A DNA stretch of 5,471 nucleotides, from the NCBI GenBank assembly GCA_947484245.1, contig CANKOT010000149.1, positions 1 to 5,471 of the forward strand. Direction: 5' to 3'. The notes beneath the pieces are model-generated. The model did not search any database. It was not told where the DNA came from and saw only the letters and a program-made list of their open reading frames with translations. Position numbers and translations under genes: made by a program. Below are positions 1 through 5,471 of the stretch, in pieces. Source of the stretch: Comamonadaceae bacterium. GTDB taxonomy: Bacteria > Pseudomonadota > Gammaproteobacteria > Burkholderiales > Burkholderiaceae. The first letter of the stretch is position 1. Every line of letters starts with the position of its first letter.

Positions 1-140
1 AAGCTGGCACTGCGGAACAAATCGCCGTGATCGTGAACAGCGACAAGGGCGCAGAAGTTCAAACCTTGATTGACGTCATGGACGAAATCAAAAAATCAGG
101 CTTAGGCAAGGTGTCTCTTGCAGCCCGTGAGCGTCAATGA
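1..140 (+). CDS. exbD: ExbD/TolR-type biopolymer transport protein, C-terminal end (5' partial)
   Basis: The reading frame is open at the left edge; its first whole codon is at base 3 and it stops with TGA at 138-140, giving 45 visible residues. This is the end of the periplasmic domain of ExbD/TolR proteins: the stretch around VQTLIDVMDEIKKSG followed by KVSLAAR matches the usual family ending, where a helix leads into the last beta strand. ExbD sits in the inner membrane inside the ExbB pentamer and helps convert the proton gradient into movement of TonB. The N-terminal transmembrane helix with its proton-carrying Asp lies outside the window and cannot be checked. The stop codon overlaps the tonB start in an ATGA arrangement, which indicates translational coupling. 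ExbD rather than TolR is chosen because the next gene is tonB, not tolA. Confidence 0.88.
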   Translation, partial: AGTAEQIAVIVNSDKGAEVQTLIDVMDEIKKSGLGKVSLAARERQ

Positions 141-844
141 TGTTATTCATCGACAGGTTGAACCAAGAGCGTCACAAACTTTCAAGTTTGGGATCATTGC
201 TAATGGTCTTCTTTGTATTTTCAATGGCACAAGCGATTAAAGGGCCTGCCGAGATGTTGGCGCAAGAGGCCATGGAGCTGACCACAACCCTGATTGAGCC
301 CTTGCTTCAGCCTAAGCCCCCAAAACCTGCGCCACAGCTACCAAAGCCTGAGCCTCAACCCAAAATGCTGGCACTGCCGAATGTGCCAGTGATGCCCGCA
401 CCCATTGAACCTGCGAGGGAAGTTACTGCCGCTGCCGAATCACCGCGGCCCATCCCCACACCCACACCCGCCCCAAGCTTGCCGACTGCAACCCCTGTTC
501 AAGAAGCACCAAAGATGGCGCCGCAGCCGCCAATTTCAGTCAGCCACGAAAACAATTACATCGTGAGCGTGCGGGCAACACTCAATGCCAACAAGCGCTA
601 CCCCACCGGCAGAGAAGCCAGCCTTCAACGTCCTTCCGGCAAGGTGAAACTTTGGTTTGTATTGGCTCGAAACGGTGCGCTGCAAGATGCCGGCATTGAT
701 GAGTCCAGTAACTCCATCATTTTGGACAACGCTGCTTTGTCAACACTGAGACGCACCACTTATGCGCCGTGGCCTGAAGGCAGTTGGGCCTCTCAGTCGC
801 AACACAAATTTACCGTCACCCTTGATTTTGTTCCTCTCAATTAA
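137..844 (+). CDS. tonB: TonB energy-transducing protein
   Basis: This 235-residue protein has the full TonB layout. A short basic N-terminus (to about residue 15) leads into one transmembrane helix (about 17-34, SLGSLLMVFFVFSMAQAI). A Pro/Lys/Glu-rich periplasm-spanning segment follows (about 55-132, with PKPPKPAPQLPKPEPQPK). The C-terminal TonB domain (about 140-235) contains RYP near 154, GKVKLWFVLARNGAL, a central helix LDNAALSTLRRTTYAPWPEG and a final strand KFTVTLDF. TonB is anchored in the inner membrane with ExbB-ExbD and pulls on the TonB box of outer-membrane receptors. The start is the ATG overlapping the exbD stop; a second ATG follows immediately at 140 and cannot be excluded. 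There is only a weak GAG upstream, so coupled translation is likely. The membrane helix has no His, unlike the E. coli protein. It probably serves the receptor encoded next, 21 bases downstream. Confidence 0.93.
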   Translation: MMLFIDRLNQERHKLSSLGSLLMVFFVFSMAQAIKGPAEMLAQEAMELTTTLIEPLLQPKPPKPAPQLPKPEPQPKMLALPNVPVMPAPIEPAREVTAAAESPRPIPTPTPAPSLPTATPVQEAPKMAPQPPISVSHENNYIVSVRATLNANKRYPTGREASLQRPSGKVKLWFVLARNGALQDAGIDESSNSIILDNAALSTLRRTTYAPWPEGSWASQSQHKFTVTLDFVPLN

Positions 845-855
845 TTTTTTTTACC

Positions 856-860
856 AGGAG
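856..860 (+). promoter_or_regulatory. Ribosome binding site of the TonB-dependent receptor gene
   Basis: AGGAG lies five bases before the ATG at 866, in the 21-base gap after tonB. It is the strongest Shine-Dalgarno match in the window, fitting a receptor that must be made in larger amounts than the motor proteins. The gap has no room for a separate promoter. Confidence 0.85.
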
Positions 861-865
861 TTTTT

Positions 866-3247
866 ATGAAAAAATTGAAGCTAACCCCCTTGGCCTTGCT
901 CATCAGCTTGGCTTTTGCCTCGCCCATTCTGTTGGCGCAACAAGCCACGGACGTGGGCAAGATCAATGTGGAAGGCCAACCAGGCGCGACTGACTCGGGC
1001 TTGATCTCCCAAGAAGAAACACCAAAGGCTCGCAGTTCAGTGAACCGTGCTTATATGGAAAAGCTGAACCCATCTGCTAACGCGTTTCAAGTGATTGATT
1101 TGCTGCCAGGCGTGAATTCATTCAGCAGCGATGCCACGGGCCTGTTTGGCGGTGGCATTCGTGTTCGCGGCTTTGCGGGCGATCAAATGGGCCTGACCAT
1201 CAATGGCGCCCCCGTGAATGACTCAGGTAACTTTGCCGTTTACCCACAAGAGTACACAGACTCAGAAAACTTGTGCGAAGTGTTTGTGACACAAGGTTCT
1301 ACCGACACAGATGCACCTCACGTTGGAGCCTCCGGTGGCAACTTGGGCATGGTGACTTGCTCACCCAAAGACAAATTTGGCATGCGTGCTGCCATGTCAA
1401 CCGGTCAACTGAACTATCAGCGTGCCTTTGTTCGCTTGGACACAGGTAAGTTTGGCCCGAGCGGCGCCAAAGCTTTTGTGTCTTACTCCAAAACCAGTGC
1501 GAACAAATTCAAAGGTCCAGGCGGCGCTGACCGTGAGCACATTGACTTGGCCGTTGAAGCTCGTCCCAACGCCGATGTCTTTTTGAGCGCCAGTGTTTTG
1601 TACAACAACGCCATCAATAACAACATCCGTGGTTTGAACAACGCGCAAATTGCGCAATTCGGCCGCAACTTTGATTTCAGCAGCGTGGCCCCACAGCACT
1701 TGACGCCTGTTGCCGGCACGGCTCAACTTGAGTCACCTTCTGCAGACGGCTATTACAAATTCAACATCAACCCCTTCCGCAATTATTTGTTGACCAGCAA
1801 GGCCGAATTCAAAGTCAACAAAGACTTGACAGTGAGCGCTGAACCCTATTACTGGTATGGCTACGGTACAGGCGGCGGCCAATTGACCACCCTCACAGAG
1901 GGACGCTCAGCTACCCAAACCTTGGCCCAGAGTTCACGCGACATCAATGGTGACGGTGACTTGCTTGACCGAGTGATGGTGTACGGCAGCAGCTTGACCG
2001 AAACCAACCGCCCTGGTGTGACCTTCAAAGCCAACTACCGAGTTGAAAACCACAACATCAATGTGGGCTACTGGATTGAGCGTGCACAGCACGTGCAAAC
2101 AGGCCCTCGCGTGGCCATTGACAACGCAGGCAACTCTGCCAACCTTTGGCTTGACAATACCTCGGCTTACCTCTTACGTGCCGACGGCAAGCCTTATCAA
2201 GCGCGTGATTGGAAAACCATCAGCACCGGCACATCCTTCTTTGTACAAGACAGCATCTCGTTGATGCAAGACAAGCTGAACCTTCAGGTCGGCCTGAAAA
2301 ACTCGGCCATTGACCGTGACTTCACCAACTATGCCAACGCCGGCACTTTTGGCGTAGGCCGTGCTGATTTGGATTACCAGATCAAGCGTACCTACAGCAA
2401 AGTTCTGCCTAGCTTTGGCGCTAAATACAACTTAGATGCAGAAAAGTCGGTGTTCTTCAATGTCGCAGAAAACTTCCGCGCACCGTCCAACTTTGTCCTG
2501 TCCAACTTGTACACAGGCGGTACATCAGTGAACGGCACACTCACTGGCGCTACCATGCGCAACCCCACAGTTGGCATCGAGACTTCGACCAATTTTGACT
2601 TAGGTTATCGCTTGCAAAACAAAGACACCACCTTCTCGGGTTCTGTGTTCATGGTTGATTTCAAAGACCGCATTGCATCCGCTTGGGATCCCGTTAGCTT
2701 GAGCTCATTGGATTTCAACGTTGGCAATGTGACCATGAAGGGAGCTGAGATTGAGTTGGGCCAAAAGTTGAACAAAAACTTCTCGGTTTACGGCTCACTC
2801 ACTTACACCGAAAGCTTGATGAAGAAAGACTTGAAAGTCAATGCGACATTGACCGAAGCCACTGCCGGCAAACAAATGCCTGACACACCTAAAATCATGG
2901 CAGCCTTGGCTATGAGCTACAAAGAAGGTCCTTTGTTTGGTCTCCTCACAGTTAAGCACACTGGCAAAGCATTCTCAACTTTGGTCAACGACCAAGCGAT
3001 GGACGCCTACGCCCTGTGGAACTTGTCAGTTGGCTACAAGTTGCCTGAAACAGCGATGTTCAAGTCACCTGAAATTCGCTTCAATGTGGACAACTTGACC
3101 AACACTGAATACAAGCGCATTAACTCCCCCAGCGGTTCTAGCTTTACAGCCCGTGCTTTGCCATTGGGAACTTTGGCAGGCTCAAACCCTACCTACAACA
3201 TTGGCGCACCTCGCTTCACCAGCGTAACACTGCGTTCAGACTTCTAA
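866..3247 (+). CDS. TonB-dependent outer-membrane receptor, substrate unknown
   Basis: A complete 793-residue TonB-dependent receptor. A signal peptide (MKKLK, then a hydrophobic stretch to about residue 24, likely cut in ILLAQQ) is followed by a probable TonB box near 29-37 (DVGKINVEG). The plug domain (about 52-170) has LLPGVNSFSSDATGLFGG, IRVRGF, TINGAPVND and an ending at GGNLGMVTC. The 22-strand barrel fills about 170-793, includes the late motif ENFRAPSNF (535-543) and the NVDNLTNTEY box (740-749), and ends in Phe (LRSDF), the usual C-terminal signal for BAM-assisted insertion. It would take up a scarce or large ligand from outside using TonB energy. The plug has two Cys (137 and 165), and the barrel half has an Asp-rich DINGDGDLLD loop (359-368). 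No Fur-box-like or B12-riboswitch element is seen upstream, so iron or cobalamin is not implied. The neighbours suggest the ligand goes on to a TatT/TRAP system. Confidence 0.95.
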   Translation: MKKLKLTPLALLISLAFASPILLAQQATDVGKINVEGQPGATDSGLISQEETPKARSSVNRAYMEKLNPSANAFQVIDLLPGVNSFSSDATGLFGGGIRVRGFAGDQMGLTINGAPVNDSGNFAVYPQEYTDSENLCEVFVTQGSTDTDAPHVGASGGNLGMVTCSPKDKFGMRAAMSTGQLNYQRAFVRLDTGKFGPSGAKAFVSYSKTSANKFKGPGGADREHIDLAVEARPNADVFLSASVLYNNAINNNIRGLNNAQIAQFGRNFDFSSVAPQHLTPVAGTAQLESPSADGYYKFNINPFRNYLLTSKAEFKVNKDLTVSAEPYYWYGYGTGGGQLTTLTEGRSATQTLAQSSRDINGDGDLLDRVMVYGSSLTETNRPGVTFKANYRVENHNINVGYWIERAQHVQTGPRVAIDNAGNSANLWLDNTSAYLLRADGKPYQARDWKTISTGTSFFVQDSISLMQDKLNLQVGLKNSAIDRDFTNYANAGTFGVGRADLDYQIKRTYSKVLPSFGAKYNLDAEKSVFFNVAENFRAPSNFVLSNLYTGGTSVNGTLTGATMRNPTVGIETSTNFDLGYRLQNKDTTFSGSVFMVDFKDRIASAWDPVSLSSLDFNVGNVTMKGAEIELGQKLNKNFSVYGSLTYTESLMKKDLKVNATLTEATAGKQMPDTPKIMAALAMSYKEGPLFGLLTVKHTGKAFSTLVNDQAMDAYALWNLSVGYKLPETAMFKSPEIRFNVDNLTNTEYKRINSPSGSSFTARALPLGTLAGSNPTYNIGAPRFTSVTLRSDF

Positions 3248-3249
3248 GG
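3246..3249 (+). promoter_or_regulatory. Ribosome binding site of exbB, overlapping the receptor stop codon
   Basis: AAGG begins inside the TAA stop of the receptor gene and ends eight bases before the ATG at 3258. The overlap suggests that ribosomes finishing the receptor reinitiate on exbB. A second ATG at 3261 is also possible as the start. Confidence 0.5.
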
Positions 3250-3257
3250 TCCTAAGC

Positions 3258-3830
3258 ATGATGCTTTTTTTGCACGATGCGTCGCTGTATTTGTTGTACG
3301 TCGCCTTAGGGTTGGCTGTCTTCTTGGCCATCGAACGTACGATTTTTTACACGCACGCCAGTGGGCAAATCAAAAGCCTCCTCCATGCATTGAAAACCAA
3401 GTCCCCATTGCCTGAATTTAAAGAAGGCGATGTGGGCGAGGTTGTTACTCATGCCTTTGCCAATGGCCTGCATCCCACAGCATCCCAAAAACTTGCTGAT
3501 GATGTGGCTGAGCAAGCCTTTATTCGTGTGCAGCATCAATTGAACCAACACCTTTGGGTGTTGGATACCATTGTGACTGCGGCACCTTTATTGGGTTTGC
3601 TTGGCACCATTCTGGGTATTTTTGACACCTTCACCGCATTGGCCAAGTCGGGCATTTCAGACCCACAAGGTGTGAGTGCTGGCATTGGTACGGCTTTGCT
3701 GGCTACAGCCATTGGCATTGGCACTGCCTTGATCTGCTTGATTGTTTACAACGCTTTCCTTGCCAAGGTAGAGCGACTTGGAGATCAAACAAAATTGGCA
3801 TTGCTCCAAATGTCCAATCGCAGCGCATGA
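3258..3830 (+). CDS. exbB: ExbB/TolQ/MotA-family proton channel protein
   Basis: A 190-residue inner-membrane protein with the three-helix ExbB pattern: helix 1 at about 9-27, a cytoplasmic segment to about 98, helix 2 at about 100-122 (IVTAAPLLGLLGTILGIF), and helix 3 at about 141-168 (AGIGTALLATAIGIGTALIC). The pore Thr residues expected from E. coli ExbB are present as T117 (LLGT) and T150 (LLAT). The helix-3 position that carries Glu in E. coli ExbB (GIAEALLAT) reads Thr here (T145 in GIGTALLAT). It is shorter than E. coli ExbB, mainly at the N-terminus. ExbB forms the pentamer that houses ExbD and powers TonB. It is placed after the receptor rather than beside exbD; whether another exbB precedes exbD cannot be seen. 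TolQ is the alternative name, but the tonB context favours ExbB. Confidence 0.9.
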   Translation: MMLFLHDASLYLLYVALGLAVFLAIERTIFYTHASGQIKSLLHALKTKSPLPEFKEGDVGEVVTHAFANGLHPTASQKLADDVAEQAFIRVQHQLNQHLWVLDTIVTAAPLLGLLGTILGIFDTFTALAKSGISDPQGVSAGIGTALLATAIGIGTALICLIVYNAFLAKVERLGDQTKLALLQMSNRSA

Positions 3831-3862
3831 TCAGTTCCGAGGTGCCAGTTTGTACAAGCTAG
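3827..3862 (+). other. Possible 11-codon coupling ORF at the exbB stop (weak)
   Basis: An ATG overlaps the exbB stop as ATGA, and its frame runs 11 codons (MISSEVPVCTS) to a TAG at 3860-3862, just past the TTG start of the following lipoprotein gene. It could be chance, or a short relay ORF that carries ribosomes from exbB to the TTG start. No function is proposed for the peptide itself. Confidence 0.2.
3839..3842 (+). promoter_or_regulatory. Ribosome binding site that fixes the TTG start of the TatT lipoprotein
   Basis: GAGG (within GAGGTG) ends seven bases before the TTG at 3850. This decides the start: there is no in-frame ATG or GTG between 3778 and the lipobox cysteine codon at 3922, and starting at 3850 gives a lipoprotein signal peptide of normal length. 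Confidence 0.7.
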
Positions 3863-4743
3863 TTTTGAGTTTGCTCAAAGTCATTTTTACCGGCACCGTT
3901 TTGATTGCTGTACTGAGCGGGTGTTCAGTACAGCATCAACTTCTGAATCGCGCCGGTGACTTATTGTCTGCAGAAACCAGCTCTACTGACGATGATTTAG
4001 AGCTGCTGATGCACGCCAGCGCGTACCAATTGAAATTGTCTGAATCTTTGCTGCTGCAGATTCCCGATCACATCAAACTCGCAGAAGCCGTCACGCGAGG
4101 CTACACACAGTATGCGTTCGTCTTCTTGATGGACGAAGCCGACCGAATGGAATCGGAAAGCATTCAAAAAGCCAATGTTCTCAGAGTGCGCGCAGCCAAG
4201 ATGCTGACACGTGCAAAAAAAGCGGGTCTTAAAAGCTTGGACCTTCATTACCCAGATCTGTTGGATCACCTCCAAGGAAAAGGGGTCAAGCAAGCCATCA
4301 AGATTAAAAAGCAAGATGCGGGCTTGGTCTATTGGTCTATGACGGCATGGGCAGGTGCCATTTCACTTTCCAAAGACTCACCCGATGTGGTTGCAGATTT
4401 GCCAGAAGTCTTGCGCTTGGCCGAGATGGCATGGCAAGCCAATCCTCAATTCGACCATGGCGCATTGGCCAGCATGATGGGGACTTTGGAACTTGCAAAG
4501 CCAGGTGGCAAACCAGAAACTGCAGAAAAATATTTCAATCTTGCCATTGAGTGGCGAGGCACCCAAGTTGCACCTCTGATATCGAAAGCCGAAAACTGGG
4601 CGGTCGCCACCCAAAACAAAGAAGCCTTTCAGCTGCTTCTCAATCAGGCCATAGAGCTTGCTCGCTCTCAAAACGATTTAAGCAATACTGTCATGCGGCG
4701 AAGAGCTCAATGGTTGCTTGACAGCACTGACAACCTCTTTTAA
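3850..4743 (+). CDS. tatT: TatT-like TRAP transporter T-component lipoprotein
   Basis: From the TTG at 3850 this is a 297-residue lipoprotein: two Lys (3 and 10), a hydrophobic core, and a perfect lipobox LSGC with the lipidated Cys at 25. Residue +2 is Ser, which by the Lol rule favours the outer membrane. The mature part is nearly all helical with TPR-like repeats. It carries features I associate with the TRAP-associated TatT family: YTQYAFVFLMDEADRME (85-101), then LVYWSMTAWAGAISLSKD (159-176), DLPEVLRLAEMAWQANPQF (183-201), GALASMMGTLE, and a late KAENWAVATQNKEAF segment. In Treponema pallidum TatT is a trimeric TPR lipoprotein that partners a TRAP binding protein, with a proposed role in handing over a possibly hydrophobic ligand. 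Here the binding-protein gene follows by 15 bases, the same order. A longer TTG start at 3778 would bury the signal peptide and overlap exbB by 53 bases, so it is rejected. Confidence 0.82.
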   Translation: MYKLVLSLLKVIFTGTVLIAVLSGCSVQHQLLNRAGDLLSAETSSTDDDLELLMHASAYQLKLSESLLLQIPDHIKLAEAVTRGYTQYAFVFLMDEADRMESESIQKANVLRVRAAKMLTRAKKAGLKSLDLHYPDLLDHLQGKGVKQAIKIKKQDAGLVYWSMTAWAGAISLSKDSPDVVADLPEVLRLAEMAWQANPQFDHGALASMMGTLELAKPGGKPETAEKYFNLAIEWRGTQVAPLISKAENWAVATQNKEAFQLLLNQAIELARSQNDLSNTVMRRRAQWLLDSTDNLF

Positions 4744-4758
4744 TTTCAAGCCAAACCT

Positions 4759-5471
4759 ATGCATGCCTTACAACTTCGAAGCTCAGTCGCTCAACTCTTT
4801 GCTGTATTGGCTTTGGCTTGTGCATTGCCCTTCACATCCTATGCGGCCGACCCTCAATTGAAAATCGGCTCATTGGTTCCTAAAAACTCGCTTTACCACC
4901 GTCAGCTGATGGAAGTGGGCGAAGCTTGGAAAAAGAGCCAATCAGGATCATCTCGCTTCAATGTGTTCACCGATGGCAGCCAGGGTGGTGAAGCAGAAAT
5001 GGTGCGCCGGATGCGCATTGGTCAACTGCAAGCAGCTTTGTTGTCCGTTGTGGGCTTGCGAGAAATTGAGCCTTCCATCGCCGCCCTTCAAAACTTGCCA
5101 TTGGCATTTCGCTCATGGGAAGAATTGGACTACGTGCGCGAAAAGATGCGACCCGGCATGGAAAAGAAGTTTCTGGATAAGGGCTACGTGGTACTGGCCT
5201 GGGGCGATGCAGGCTGGGTGCGTTTCTTTTCAAAACAAGCCGCTTTCAGCCCTGATGATTATAAAAAAATGAAATTTTTTGCTTGGGGTGCAGAAGCAGA
5301 GCAACAAGAAATCATGAAGAGCATGGGCTACACACCTGTGCCCCTTGAACCGACCGATATTTTGCCGTCGATTCAAACTGGCATGATCAATGTGGTGCCC
5401 TCAACACCGTACTTCGCCTTGGCATCCCAAATCTACAACACGGCACCTCATATGTTGGAAATCAACTGGGC
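4759..5471 (+). CDS. dctP: DctP-type TRAP transporter substrate-binding protein (3' partial)
   Basis: An open frame from the ATG at 4759 to the window end gives 237 residues; the family is usually about 320-350, so roughly the last quarter is missing. A signal peptide (hydrophobic 10-24) probably ends at TSYA-A (29/30). The mature protein opens with the typical strand LKIGSLVPKNSLYHR, then WKKSQSGSSRFNVF, GGEAEMVRRMRIGQLQAAL (76-94) and LPLAFRSWEELDYVRE (113-128). Next come AWGDAGWVRFFSK (147-159) and PVPLEPTDILPSIQTGMINVVPST (split across 193-216), the helix and loop shared by TRAP binding proteins. The position of the classical ligand-carboxylate Arg (KIR motif) aligns with Phe174 in KFF. 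Pairing with TatT matches the Treponema arrangement; fused or separate TRAP permease subunits are expected just downstream. The ribosome site is poor (no clear AGGAG), so coupling to the preceding gene is likely. Confidence 0.9.
   Translation, partial: MHALQLRSSVAQLFAVLALACALPFTSYAADPQLKIGSLVPKNSLYHRQLMEVGEAWKKSQSGSSRFNVFTDGSQGGEAEMVRRMRIGQLQAALLSVVGLREIEPSIAALQNLPLAFRSWEELDYVREKMRPGMEKKFLDKGYVVLAWGDAGWVRFFSKQAAFSPDDYKKMKFFAWGAEAEQQEIMKSMGYTPVPLEPTDILPSIQTGMINVVPSTPYFALASQIYNTAPHMLEINW

Larger units (their letters stand above)
1..5471 (+). other. Predicted single operon: TonB motor, receptor, TatT and TRAP binding protein
   Basis: Six genes lie on one strand with a 4-base overlap (exbD-tonB) and gaps of 21, 10, 19 and 15 bases. 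No stem-loop followed by a T-run is seen in any gap. Both ends are cut, so the promoter (upstream of exbD or further) and the TRAP permease (expected downstream) are not in view. The minus strand holds no convincing gene. Confidence 0.8.

Noticed and set aside
453..476. Short CCCACA-type repeats in tonB
   Set aside because: They encode the Pro/Thr part of the TonB spacer; the repeat comes from amino-acid composition rather than a separate DNA element.
845..852. Run of eight T after the tonB stop as a possible terminator
   Set aside because: No GC-rich stem-loop precedes it, and the receptor ribosome site follows at once.
1648..1659. Perfect 12-base palindrome AATTGCGCAATT as an operator
   Set aside because: It lies well inside the receptor coding region and is explained by codons for the repeated AQIAQ residues; no second copy was noticed near any gene start.
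1397..1726. 109-codon open frame on the minus strand inside the receptor gene
   Set aside because: It lies opposite strongly conserved receptor coding sequence, has no recognisable domain and no clear ribosome site; the same applies to the other minus-strand open frames in the window.
2043..2264. 73-codon plus-strand open frame inside the receptor gene
   Set aside because: Out-of-frame reading of receptor barrel codons; low-complexity Thr/Ser/Ala composition and no family resemblance.
3778..3849. Longer reading of the tatT gene from a TTG at 3778
   Set aside because: It would add 24 residues with no signal character before the lipoprotein signal and overlap exbB by 53 bases; the TTG at 3850 has a well-placed GAGG and gives a normal signal peptide.
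4810..4823. Cys21 in the DctP signal region (LALAC) as a lipobox
   Set aside because: The -3 and -2 residues (Ala, Leu) fit the lipobox poorly, and a good signal peptidase I site (SYA-A) follows. Not fully excluded, since the Treponema partner protein is a lipoprotein.
4961..5272. 103-codon plus-strand open frame rich in Cys and Trp
   Set aside because: It is an out-of-frame reading of the DctP gene, whose own frame is intact and matches the TRAP binding family throughout.

Overview
The window looks like part of a Gram-negative chromosome, most likely a betaproteobacterium of the Burkholderiales (perhaps a freshwater Comamonadaceae-type organism). The lineage is inferred only from moderate GC, heavy use of TTG for leucine, and protein flavour, and is not firm. 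All genes are on the + strand and tightly packed: a 4-base overlap, then gaps of 21, 10, 19 and 15 bases. There is no visible terminator or promoter-sized gap, so the whole window reads as the interior of one operon cut at both ends.

Layout: (1) the C-terminal end of an ExbD-type protein (1-140); (2) TonB (137-844); (3) a complete TonB-dependent outer-membrane receptor of 793 residues (866-3247); (4) an ExbB/TolQ-type proton-channel subunit (3258-3830); (5) a lipoprotein resembling the TRAP-associated T-component TatT, starting at a TTG codon with a good ribosome site (3850-4743); (6) the first 237 residues of a DctP-type TRAP substrate-binding protein (4759 to the window end).

Together these encode parts for every step of import across both membranes. 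A proton-driven ExbB-ExbD-TonB motor would energise a dedicated outer-membrane receptor. A probably outer-membrane-anchored TatT lipoprotein could take the ligand on the periplasmic side, and a TRAP binding protein would pass it to an inner-membrane TRAP permease expected just downstream. The TonB-receptor half and the TatT/TRAP half are each known; their combination in one operon is the most interesting feature of the window. The substrate is unknown. The TRAP binding protein carries Phe where classical family members have the carboxylate-binding Arg, so the ligand may not be a simple organic acid.
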